NCBI GenBank assembly: GCA_023443455.1
Contig: JAEZUE010000042.1
Coordinates: forward strand, 1 to 19,290
Length of the DNA: 19,290 nucleotides
Reading direction: 5' to 3'
DNA from: Verrucomicrobiota bacterium
GTDB lineage: Bacteria; Verrucomicrobiota; Verrucomicrobiia; Opitutales; Opitutaceae
Every line of letters starts with the position of its first letter. Position 1 is the first letter of the stretch. The notes below the pieces were generated by a model, which was not told the origin of the DNA, searched no databases, and saw nothing but the letters and a program-made list of their open reading frames with translations. This document shows positions 7,858 through 15,046 of the stretch, piece after piece. The translations under genes were made by a program, and so were the position numbers.

Positions 7858-8298
7858 ATGAAAATCCGCGGAACCGAAGGACTCACCCCAGCCGACATCC
7901 AGGCCGAGATCGCCCGAGGCGGCCGTTTCGTCGCCTACCAATGGTGCATTTCCGTCTTCGTGATGACGTTCAAGCGCGTCACGAGCATCCAGTTTCTCCG
8001 GGCCGGCCAGTCGGGCTTCGGCCACAACTTCGGCTGGAGTCTCTTCACCCTGCTCGCCGGCTGGTGGGGTTTCCCGTGGGGCCCGATCTATACCATCGGC
8101 TCGATCTGGACGAACCTCCGCGGCGGCATCGACGTGACCGAAGCCATCGCCAACGACCTCGCCGCCCAGGGCGCCGAACGAGTGATTCCACTCGTGGGAT
8201 CGGAGATCCCCCGGCCCAAATGGGGAACGGGCACTCTCGTCGCCCTCGCGATTTTCGCCGGCACCATCACCGCATTGGTGATGAGCGCGCAAGCCTGA
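7858..8298 (+). CDS. Small membrane protein of unknown function
   Basis: This encodes 146 residues from ATG at 7858 (MKIRGTEGLTPADIQAEIARGG). The frame is open further upstream, but that part looks non-coding. Residues 1-22 are soluble and predicted helical. Hydrophobic stretches follow at about 23-40 (FVAYQWCISVFVMTFKR), 62-88 (GWSLFTLLAGWWGFPWGPIYTIGSIW, with a re-entrant look because of its Gly/Pro/Trp content) and 125-143 (GTLVALAIFAGTITALVM). The middle segment GFPWGPIYTIGSIWTNLRGG gives the impression of a conserved family of small membrane proteins, but I cannot name it or give a function. It stands alone, with a gene-free stretch before it and 78 bases before the restriction-methylase gene. 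Confidence 0.75.
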   Translation: MKIRGTEGLTPADIQAEIARGGRFVAYQWCISVFVMTFKRVTSIQFLRAGQSGFGHNFGWSLFTLLAGWWGFPWGPIYTIGSIWTNLRGGIDVTEAIANDLAAQGAERVIPLVGSEIPRPKWGTGTLVALAIFAGTITALVMSAQA

Positions 8299-8376
8299 GA
8301 CGTCCCCCGAACGCAAGGGGCCGGCCAACACGCTTGCGCCAGTAGCGCCGAAACACCACCGTCGCGAGCGCCACCC

Positions 8377-11300
8377 ATGCCTCTCCCCGACTCCATCCGC
8401 GACCGGATCGAACTCTTCGCCCGCAACGAGGAGCACTACCGCAACCCGGGCTACAAGGAGGCCCAGCTCCGCCAGGAGTTCCTCGATCCGCTTTTCGCCG
8501 CGCTCGGCTGGGACATGACCAACGCGGCCGGCCACGCCGAGGCCTACAAGGACGTCGTCCACGAGGACGCGATCAAGATCGGCGGCGAGACCAAGGCCCC
8601 CGACTACTCCTTCCGCATCGGAGGCACCCGCAAATTTTTCGTCGAGGCCAAGAAGCCCTCCGTCCTCATCAAGGACGACCCCGCCCCCGCCTTCCAACTG
8701 CGGCGCTACTCGTGGTCGGCGAAGCTCCCGCTCGGCATCCTTACCGACTTCCAGGAGTTCGCCATCTACGACACCCGCGTGAAGCCGGCCTACGGCGACA
8801 AGGCCCATGTCGCCCGCCTCTTCTACTGCACCTACGAGCAGCTCCCGGAAAAGTGGGACGAGATCGCCGGTATCTTCTCCAAGGACGCCATCCTCCGCGG
8901 CTCGTTCGACAAGTACGCCGCCGCCACCCGTGGCAAGCGCGGCACCGCCACCGTCGACGTGGCCTTCCTCGAGGAGATCGAACGCTGGCGCGACCTGCTC
9001 GCCCGCCAACTCGCCCTGCGCAACAGCTCGCTCTCCCAGCGCGACCTCAACTTCGTCGTCCAGCGCCTCATCGACCGCATCGTCTTCCTGCGCATCGCCG
9101 AGGACCGCGGCCTCGAACCGTTCGGCCAGCTCCAGGCGCTCACCGCCGGCGGCAACATCTACCCGCGCCTCTGCGAGATCTTCGAGCGCGCCGACTACCG
9201 CTACAACTCGGGCCTCTTCCACTTCGAGAAGGACTCCGACTGCTCCGAAGTCCCCGACCGCCTCTCGCTCACCCTCGAGCTCGACGACGCCCCGCTCAAG
9301 GACGTCCTCAAGCACCTCTATTACCCGGCCAGCCCCTACGTCTTCAGCGTCATCCCGGCCGACATCCTTGGCTCCGTGTACGAACGCTTCCTCGGCAAGG
9401 TCATCCACCTCACCGACGGGCACCGCGCCAAGATCGAGGAGAAGCCCGAGGTGCGCAAAGCCGGCGGCGTGTACTACACCCCCACGTACATCGTCGACTA
9501 CATCGTCCGCCAGACCGTCGGCCCGCTCGTCGCCGACAAGACGCCCAAGCAGATCGAGAAGATCCGCGTGCTCGACCCCGCGTGCGGTTCCGGCTCCTTC
9601 CTCATCGGCGCCTACCAGTTCCTGCTCGACTGGCACCTCGACCACTACACCCGCCACGATCCCGAGAAATGGGCGAAGCAGAAGCCCCCGCGGATCTACG
9701 AGACCAACCCCAACCAGGGCCGCGACTCCTTCGGCCAGCTCCGCGAACCGTCCGGCGCCCCGCCCCGGCCGCGAAACTGGCAGCTCACCACCGCGGAGCG
9801 CCGCCGCATCCTGCTCGCGCACATCCACGGTGTGGATATCGACGCGCAGGCCGTCGAGGTCACCAAGCTCTCGCTCCTCCTCAAGGTCCTCGAAGGCGAG
9901 GCCCGGGAGACCCAGGGCCGCACCCGCGAGATGAGCGCCGTGCTCCCCGACCTCGGGAAGAACATCCGCTGCGGCAACAGCCTCGTCGGCCACGACTTCT
10001 ACGCCCAGCCCGACCTGCCCGAGCTCGACGACGAGGCCCGCCTCCAGCTCAACACCTTCGACTGGGCCGAGGGTTTCCCGGAGATCATGCGCGCCGGCGG
10101 TTTCGACGCCGTCATCGGCAATCCGCCGTATGTGCGCCAAGAGTCAATCAAGGACCAGAAGGCCTACTTCCAGACCCACTTCACCAGCTTCGACGGCACC
10201 GCCGACCTCTTCATCTACTTCATCGAACAGGGGCTGAAACTGCTCCGAACGGGCGGCCGGTACTCGATCATCGTGTCGAGCAGTCTGCTGCGCGCCGCGT
10301 ATGCCGAGCAGCTAAGGCGGTACGTGCGCGCCACCGCCGCGGTCGAGCAGATCGTCGATTTCGGCGGCCTCGCGGTGTTCGCCGACGCCAAAGACACCTA
10401 CGTCTGCATCCCAGTTCTCTCTAAAACGCCACAGACGGAGAAAACGCAGGCCTGCCGCATCCACTCGCTCGAGTTCGAGAGCCTTGAGGCAGTCGTCGCA
10501 CGCGACACCTATACAATCCCAGCCGAGCGTCTCACAGCCGAAGCCTTTTCGGTCAAATCCAATGCGGAGGCATCTGTATTCGAGAAGATCGTCCGCGCCG
10601 GGACCCCGCTCGGGCATATCGTTGGAAAGAAGTTCTTCCGCGGTATTCTGTCTGGTCTGACAGCCGCCTTCGAAATCACCGACGAGCAAAGAGCCTCGAT
10701 AGTGAAAACGTCGCCCCAGAGCGCCGCGTTGATCAAACCATTCGTCGGTGGACAAAACGTCCGCCGCTACCACCTCGAAGCGGAAGGTCGCAACCTGATC
10801 GTAATCCCCTGCGGCTGGACTCGTTCCCAGCTGAAGAGCGCAATAATGGACGACAAGGAAGCGTGGACGTGGTTTTCCAGGAATCATCCCGCACTCGCGA
10901 AGCATCTCGCCCCGTTCGAGGCGGCAGCGCGAAAGCGGCAGGATAAGGGCGAGTTCTGGTGGGAGCTCCGATCCTGCGACTACTACGCCGACCTCGACGC
11001 TCCGAAGATCATCTTTCCCGACATCGCGAAGTCTCCGCGTTTCTTTCCCGACTCGGCCGGTACGTACCTCTCGAACACCGCCTACTGCCTCGGCAGCGGC
11101 GATCGCTACCTCGTGGCGATTCTGAACAGCCGCCTGTCGTGGTTCGCCATCAGTAACATCGCAATTCCCTTCGGGATGCGCGCTGGCGAATTCCGTTACC
11201 GGCTCTTCTACCAGTACATGGAGAAGGTGCCGATCCGGCAGATCGATTCGAAGTCGAAACCCGACCGAGCCCGCCACGACCGGCTCGTCGCACTGGTGGA

Positions 11301-11508
11301 CACGATGCTCGACCTGCACGCCAAGCTCGCCGACACAAAGTCTCCGGTCCTCGAGGACAACCTCCGCCGCCAGATCGCCGCCACAGACAAGGCCATCGAC
11401 GCGATCGTCTACGAACTCTACGGACTCACCCCCGACGAGATCGCCCTCGTCGAAGGCGCCACGGCCCCGCAGCACTCGGCCGAAGCTGATGCTCCGGAAT
11501 CTGCCTGA
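8377..11508 (+). CDS. Type IIG-like restriction enzyme/N6-adenine DNA methyltransferase
   Basis: This encodes 1043 residues from ATG at 8377, the size of single-chain Type IIG (Eco57I-like) enzymes that methylate adenine and cut DNA with one polypeptide. The N-terminus resembles an HSDR_N-type PD-(D/E)xK nuclease: Asp76 in APDYSFRIGG and Glu90-x-Lys92 in FFVEAKKP, followed by the QLRRYSWSAKLPLGILTDF segment. A helical connector covers about 190-360. The methyltransferase core has motif I, LDPACGSGSFLIGAY (about 399-413), and the catalytic motif IV, NPPY (582-585), which indicates N6-adenine methylation. The C-terminal 350 residues include a TaqI-like target-recognition region (RRYHLEAEGRNLIVIPCGW, then DLDAPKIIFPDI). 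All key motifs look intact. hicA begins 11 bases after the stop. From about 10420 the codon use is less GC-biased than before, as expected for an exchanged recognition domain. Confidence 0.92.
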   Translation: MPLPDSIRDRIELFARNEEHYRNPGYKEAQLRQEFLDPLFAALGWDMTNAAGHAEAYKDVVHEDAIKIGGETKAPDYSFRIGGTRKFFVEAKKPSVLIKDDPAPAFQLRRYSWSAKLPLGILTDFQEFAIYDTRVKPAYGDKAHVARLFYCTYEQLPEKWDEIAGIFSKDAILRGSFDKYAAATRGKRGTATVDVAFLEEIERWRDLLARQLALRNSSLSQRDLNFVVQRLIDRIVFLRIAEDRGLEPFGQLQALTAGGNIYPRLCEIFERADYRYNSGLFHFEKDSDCSEVPDRLSLTLELDDAPLKDVLKHLYYPASPYVFSVIPADILGSVYERFLGKVIHLTDGHRAKIEEKPEVRKAGGVYYTPTYIVDYIVRQTVGPLVADKTPKQIEKIRVLDPACGSGSFLIGAYQFLLDWHLDHYTRHDPEKWAKQKPPRIYETNPNQGRDSFGQLREPSGAPPRPRNWQLTTAERRRILLAHIHGVDIDAQAVEVTKLSLLLKVLEGEARETQGRTREMSAVLPDLGKNIRCGNSLVGHDFYAQPDLPELDDEARLQLNTFDWAEGFPEIMRAGGFDAVIGNPPYVRQESIKDQKAYFQTHFTSFDGTADLFIYFIEQGLKLLRTGGRYSIIVSSSLLRAAYAEQLRRYVRATAAVEQIVDFGGLAVFADAKDTYVCIPVLSKTPQTEKTQACRIHSLEFESLEAVVARDTYTIPAERLTAEAFSVKSNAEASVFEKIVRAGTPLGHIVGKKFFRGILSGLTAAFEITDEQRASIVKTSPQSAALIKPFVGGQNVRRYHLEAEGRNLIVIPCGWTRSQLKSAIMDDKEAWTWFSRNHPALAKHLAPFEAAARKRQDKGEFWWELRSCDYYADLDAPKIIFPDIAKSPRFFPDSAGTYLSNTAYCLGSGDRYLVAILNSRLSWFAISNIAIPFGMRAGEFRYRLFYQYMEKVPIRQIDSKSKPDRARHDRLVALVDTMLDLHAKLADTKSPVLEDNLRRQIAATDKAIDAIVYELYGLTPDEIALVEGATAPQHSAEADAPESA

Positions 11509-11519
11509 ACCTGCCCACC

Positions 11520-11771
11520 ATGAATCCACGCAAGACGCTTCAGCTCATCCTGCAGGGTTCGCACAACATCCGCTTCGCTGACTTTGTCGGCCTCGTCGAG
11601 GCGTTCGGGTTCAGACTCGCGCGCACCCGGGGCAGCCACCACATCTTCGCCCGCCGTGGCATTCCCGAGCTGGTGAATTTGCAAAACGTCGCCGGGCAGG
11701 CCAAACCTTACCAGGTCGACCAATTCCTGAAACTCGTCGAACAGCACGGACTCACCCTCCAGGACCGATGA
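11520..11771 (+). CDS. hicA: HicA-type mRNA interferase toxin
   Basis: This encodes 83 residues, the normal HicA length. HicA toxins have a double-stranded-RNA-binding-like fold and cleave mRNA. The signature segment is LVEAFGFRLARTRGSHHIF, where the Gly-Ser-His motif (G38-S39-H40) carries the catalytic histidine; it is intact here. The later VNLQNVAGQAKPYQVDQFLKLVEQHGL matches the usual C-terminal beta strand and helix. The ATG at 11520 follows the restriction-methylase stop by 11 bases, and the TGA stop overlaps the hicB start (ATGA at 11768-11771), so toxin and antitoxin are translationally coupled. The toxin-first order is usual for hicAB. The pair probably shares the restriction-modification transcript. 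Confidence 0.88.
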   Translation: MNPRKTLQLILQGSHNIRFADFVGLVEAFGFRLARTRGSHHIFARRGIPELVNLQNVAGQAKPYQVDQFLKLVEQHGLTLQDR

Positions 11772-11995
11772 AAAACCGCTACCACATCAATCTCTTCTAC
11801 AGCGAGACCGACGCCTGCTGGGTGGCCGACGTGCCCGATCTCAAGCAGTGCTCGGCCTTCGGTGCCACCCCCGAAGAAGCCCTCGCCGAGGTGAACATCG
11901 CGATGGACCTTTGGCTCGGCGCCGCCCGCAAGCTCCGCAAACCCATCCCGAAGCCCGCCTACCGCCCCGCCATCTACCAGCTCGCCGCCGGGTGA
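11768..11995 (+). CDS. hicB: HicB-type antitoxin, short form
   Basis: This encodes 75 residues starting within the ATGA overlap with hicA. HicB binds and inhibits HicA. The sequence shows the partial RNase H-like fold of the family: INLFYSETDACWVADVPDL at the N-terminus, then CSAFGATPEEALAEVNIAMDLWL. The chain ends soon after this domain (PAIYQLAAG) and has no helix-turn-helix or ribbon-helix-helix DNA-binding part, which longer HicB proteins use for autorepression. Short forms are known in the family, so this need not be damage, but control of the operon would have to come from elsewhere. The next gene starts 17 bases after the stop. Confidence 0.88.
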   Translation: MKNRYHINLFYSETDACWVADVPDLKQCSAFGATPEEALAEVNIAMDLWLGAARKLRKPIPKPAYRPAIYQLAAG

Positions 11996-12011
11996 AGCGC
12001 CGGTGCAGGCC

Positions 12012-12230
12012 ATGGCCGACCTGAACATTTTCCACGATCCCGAGGGGCGCACCCTCACCGTCTGGTTCGGCCCGCCGCAGGCGGAGTACGTGTGCGAAGA
12101 GACCGCCAACGAGGTCGTCCTGATGAAGGACAAGGCCGGTCGCGTGATCGGTTTCGAGCGGCTCAATTTCGCCACCGCCTCGGCCAAGCCCGTCGAACTC
12201 CCTTTCCTCACCCTGCCCAAGGCGGGATGA
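12012..12230 (+). CDS. DUF2283-like small protein
   Basis: This encodes 72 residues from ATG at 12012; a GTG three codons upstream in the same frame is an alternative start. The pattern DPEGRTLTVWFG, then ETANEVVLMKDKAGRVIGFERLNF is that of the DUF2283 family: a short beta-sheet protein with a conserved turn followed by G-x-x-x-G-[FI]-E. DUF2283 proteins are often found next to small toxins such as DUF4258 proteins and are suspected antitoxins. Here no such toxin gene accompanies it; the neighbours are hicAB and, beyond on the opposite strand, a ParE-like remnant. A function as an orphan antitoxin is inference. No strong ribosome-binding site precedes either start. Confidence 0.7.
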   Translation: MADLNIFHDPEGRTLTVWFGPPQAEYVCEETANEVVLMKDKAGRVIGFERLNFATASAKPVELPFLTLPKAG

Positions 12231-12321
12231 AAAACCGCCCCCAACTCGAACGCGACACCACGCTGGTCGCCGGAGTGGCCGCATAGCCCCGAAGGACCCG
12301 ACGGGGCGCCGCCGCGTCACG

Positions 12322-12468
12322 TCACGAACCGCCGGAACCTTCAAGTTCTGGCGTCAAATCGTCCGGGTGCCGCCGTCCCGGGACCAGTCCGAGAACGAAA
12401 AGATCGGCACCTTCGATCGCGCAATAGACGAAGTACGGAAACGGCCGCCACGAAGCCCATCCGGCTCG
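12322..12468 (-). pseudogene. C-terminal remnant of a ParE/RelE-type toxin gene
   Basis: On the - strand, ending at the stop codon 12324-12322, an open stretch of about 48 codons reads RAGWASWRPFPYFVYCAIEG, then ADLFVLGLVPGRRHPDDL. This is the characteristic C-terminal strand pattern of ParE/RelE-superfamily toxins (aromatic-Pro-Tyr, a hydrophobic strand, then a V-x-x-x-x-GRR-x-P motif). No start codon or N-terminal half is present. Reading upstream (rightwards on the + strand), the frame runs into a dispersed repeat at 12500-12520 and a repeat-rich stretch. It is therefore a truncated relic and not an active gene. It lies just beyond the hicAB/DUF2283 genes, convergent with them. Confidence 0.7.
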
Positions 12469-12499
12469 GCGCCCATTTCCGCTTCCTGGCGATCAGCGA

Positions 12500-12520
12500 C
12501 AGTGTGCATCAGTGGTTCCA
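12500..12520 (-). repeat. Copy of the AGTGGAACCACT dispersed repeat (inverted)
   Basis: The 21 bases here, read on the - strand, match the repeat at 18752-18772 with one difference. They include the core TGGAACCACTGAT and the ACACTG end. Three other copies lie on the + strand after tRNA-Ala. A nearby GC hairpin, GCGGC/GCCGC (about 12533-12545), also resembles the modular hairpins of that region. The copy sits where the N-terminal half of the toxin remnant should be. Confidence 0.75.
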
Positions 12521-12624
12521 ACTGCCCTGGTTGCGGCTCCGCCGCGCCGGGTTCAGCTGTGACCACAAGAATTGGTCCAAGCACGTCCCGCCTTCCTGCG
12601 CATACCCAACAACCGATCTCCGGC

Positions 12625-12666
12625 GTTCAACGTTGGAGGTTCACTGTTCCAGGTTCGATGTTCGGC
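12625..12666. repeat. GTTNNNN heptad array (6 units)
   Basis: Six 7-nt units in register each begin with GTT (GTTCAAC, GTTGGAG, GTTCACT, GTTCCAG, GTTCGAT, GTTCGGC). The array lies just beyond the 3' end of the second AEC permease gene. It has the same period and leading GTT as the arrays at 4152 and 13662 but has diverged more. Confidence 0.75.
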
Positions 12667-12685
12667 CGCTGCCCAGCGCCCCCGC

Positions 12686-13636
12686 TCACACCAGCGCGAG
12701 CACCGCGCTCAGCGACACCACGGAGAGCGCGGTGCTGATCGCCACGCTGCTCGCAGCCAGCGCCTCGTCGCCGCCGAGCTTGCAGGCGAGCGTGTAGCTC
12801 GCCGCGGCGGCCGGCGTGGCGAGGAAGAGCAGCGCGATGCGCGTTTCGTCGGGCGACAGGCCGAACCACCGCGCCAGCGGCCAGCCCAGCAGCGGCGCCA
12901 CTCCCACCTTCAAGACCGAGGCCACTGTCGCCAAAGTCCGGCGACCGCGCAGCGGGATCGCCACCAGCGAGCCGCCGATGCACAGCAGCGCCAGCGGCAG
13001 CGCCATCTGGCCGGTGACGGAGAGCGACTTGGCCAACCACGCGGGAAACGCCAACCCCGCCGCCGCGCAGGCCGCACCGAGCCCGCTGGCGATGAGCAGC
13101 GGATTCGTCGCCAGTTGCCACACCAGCGAGCGCACCATGCCGGGCCCGGGCTTGCCATGGCCGACCAGCAGAAGAATCACCCCGAAGATGTTCGCGATCA
13201 TCGTCAGCGGCGCCATCGCCAGCAGCGCCACCGGCCAGACCTCGTCGGCACCATGCACCGACAGCGCCAACGCGATCACCGGCAGGCCGACAAACGCCAG
13301 GTTCCCCCGCACCCCCGCGTGCACGAACGTGCCGACCACCGCCGGCGGCATCCGTAGCAGTTTCGCGACCACAAAGCCGATCGGGATGAGGACCAACGTC
13401 GCCCCCGCCATCACCCCGAAGACGACCAGCGAACGCCCGCCCGCCAGCGTCGCCCCGGAGATGCTCGAGAACAGAAACGCCGGCAGACCCACGTAGTAGG
13501 TCAGCCGATTCAGCTCCCCGATCAGCTCCACGCCGATGAAGCGCGTGCGCGTGAGCACCGCGCCGAGCGCGATGACGAGGAAGACCGGGATGACGATGGC
13601 GAGGACCGACACGACCGCGAGCGTGCGAGCCGCCAT
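12686..13636 (-). CDS. AEC-family permease, second copy
   Basis: This encodes 316 residues from ATG at 13636-13634. Upstream the frame runs into the heptad array and gives a spurious repeated peptide, so that extension is rejected. About ten membrane spans are visible, starting with LAVVSVLAIVIPVFLVIALGAV (residues 6-27). It has the AEC landmarks LTYYVGLPAFLFSSIS (about 46-61) and FVHAGVRGNLAFVGLPVIALAL (about 107-128), plus a C-terminal half repeating the fold (SGLGAACAAAGLAFPAWL, then LFLATPAAAASYTLACKLGG). The substrate cannot be predicted. It is only distantly similar to the permease at 3198-4151, so it is a paralogue and not a recent duplicate. It lies 115 bases after chrA on the same strand, with a heptad array between the two, and a second array follows its 3' end. 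Confidence 0.88.
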   Translation of the reverse strand: MAARTLAVVSVLAIVIPVFLVIALGAVLTRTRFIGVELIGELNRLTYYVGLPAFLFSSISGATLAGGRSLVVFGVMAGATLVLIPIGFVVAKLLRMPPAVVGTFVHAGVRGNLAFVGLPVIALALSVHGADEVWPVALLAMAPLTMIANIFGVILLLVGHGKPGPGMVRSLVWQLATNPLLIASGLGAACAAAGLAFPAWLAKSLSVTGQMALPLALLCIGGSLVAIPLRGRRTLATVASVLKVGVAPLLGWPLARWFGLSPDETRIALLFLATPAAAASYTLACKLGGDEALAASSVAISTALSVVSLSAVLALV

Positions 13637-13661
13637 CTCGCTTGGCAAACCTTCGGCCGAA

Positions 13662-13723
13662 GGCGGAAGTTCGAAGGCGGAAGTTCGAAGTTGGAAGTTG
13701 GAAGTTCGAAGTTGGAAGTTGCG
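13662..13723. repeat. GTTSGAA heptad array
   Basis: About nine 7-nt units alternate between GTTCGAA and GTTGGAA, with GGCGGAA variants at the left end. The array occupies the short gap between the chrA stop and the start of the second AEC gene, about 25 bases upstream of that start codon. If these genes share a transcript the array is transcribed; if not, the promoter of the AEC gene must lie in or near it. Confidence 0.88.
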
Positions 13724-13751
13724 TCGAGCTGCCCGCCGCCCGGCACCGCGC

Positions 13752-14993
13752 CTACAGGAAAAACCAACCCGCGCCAGCCGCGGCCGCGACCACGCCCCAC
13801 GCGGGCAACTTCGCCCATTGCAGCGCCGCAAACAGCGCGACCGCCAACCCGCCGCTGCGCAGATCGGTGACGCCGGCCGGAAGCACTGGATCGACCAACG
13901 CCGCCGCCAACACGCCGACCACCGCGGCGTTGGCTCCGCGCAGCGCGGCCTGGGCGATGGCCACCGAGCGCAGCCGTTCCCACAACGGCCACACTCCGAG
14001 CACGAGCAGAAGTCCCGGGAGAAACACGGCGGTCAGCGCGACGAGGCCACCAAGCATCCCGCCCGGACCGACCGAGGAGACCGACCCCAGGAACGCCGCA
14101 AAGGCGAACAACGGCCCGGGCAACGCCTGCGCGGCGCCGTACCCGGCGAGAAAAGTGTCGTGGCTGAGCCAACCCGGCCCCACGACCTCGGCCTCGAGCA
14201 ACGGCAGCACCACGTGGCCGCCACCGAAGACCAACGCGCCGACCCGATAGAAACGATCGAAGACCGCCGCCCACCCCGGACCGGTCGCTGCGGCCACGGG
14301 CAACAGCACCATCAATACGCCGAAGACCACGAGCCAAACCACTCCCCGCCGCCCCGCCCGTCCGCCATCGGGGCCCGGATGCGGTGCGGTCGCCTCCGGT
14401 TTCCGGATCGCCAGCCCGAGGAGGGCCCCCGCCGCGATCACCCCCATCTGCATTCCGGCAAACGGCCAATGCCACAAAGCCGCTCCGGCGGCCGTCGCGA
14501 CCAGCAACCGCGCCCGGTCCGGGCACAGCACCCGCCCCATCGTCCAGACCGCCTGCGCCACCACGGCGACCGCGGCGACCTTGAGCCCGTGCAACCAGCC
14601 GGCCGCCGCCCAATCCGCCCCGCCCGCCACACCGGCGGCGAAGACCAGCATCAGCCCGGCCGACGGCAGCGTGAAGCCGAGCCACGCCGCCACCGCGCCG
14701 GCGAGTCCGCCCTTCTGATACCCGACGGCAAAGCCGAACTGGCTGCTCGCCGGCCCGGGCAGGAACTGGCACAACGCCAGCAGGTCCGCGAAGCCGCGTT
14801 CGTCGAGCCAGCCACGCCGCTCGACATATTCGCGCCGGAAATACCCGATGTGCGCCGCCGGCCCCCCGAAAGACGTGAGCCCCAGGCGCAGGGCGACCAG
14901 AAACAGCACGACCGGGGAGGGCCGTTCCGCCCGGTCCCCCACCGGTCGCTCGTTGTGGCAGTCGTTCGCAGGTGCCTCGGGCATCGCGGCCAC
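13752..14993 (-). CDS. chrA: ChrA-type chromate/anion transporter
   Basis: This encodes 413 residues, the size of two-domain (long-chain) CHR transporters, which in characterised cases export chromate from the cytoplasm. The two homologous halves each carry family motifs. The N-half has LTSFGGPAAHIGYFRREYV (about 39-57) and LCQFLPGPASSQFGFAVGY (about 73-91). The C-half has VGALVFGGGHVVLPLLE (about 251-267) and GYGAAQALPGPLFAFAAFLG (about 284-303). About ten hydrophobic spans fit an inner-membrane protein. The start at 14993 may be replaced by a second ATG three codons later. It lies 53 bases after yceI on the same strand, which suggests a shared transcript. The substrate is inferred from the family; sulfate or other anions remain possible. 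Confidence 0.93.
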   Translation of the reverse strand: MAAMPEAPANDCHNERPVGDRAERPSPVVLFLVALRLGLTSFGGPAAHIGYFRREYVERRGWLDERGFADLLALCQFLPGPASSQFGFAVGYQKGGLAGAVAAWLGFTLPSAGLMLVFAAGVAGGADWAAAGWLHGLKVAAVAVVAQAVWTMGRVLCPDRARLLVATAAGAALWHWPFAGMQMGVIAAGALLGLAIRKPEATAPHPGPDGGRAGRRGVVWLVVFGVLMVLLPVAAATGPGWAAVFDRFYRVGALVFGGGHVVLPLLEAEVVGPGWLSHDTFLAGYGAAQALPGPLFAFAAFLGSVSSVGPGGMLGGLVALTAVFLPGLLLVLGVWPLWERLRSVAIAQAALRGANAAVVGVLAAALVDPVLPAGVTDLRSGGLAVALFAALQWAKLPAWGVVAAAAGAGWFFL

Positions 14994-15046
14994 GGTGTGT
15001 TCCGGAAGCCCCGGCGTTCAACGCGAATCGGCGCGGCCGATCCGCG

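Noticed and set aside
7807..10140. Long open frame on the - strand (777 codons)
   Set aside because: It is antisense to the restriction-methylase and the small membrane protein. Its Val/Glu/Asp/Gly-rich composition is a mirror effect of the codon bias, and no domain is visible.
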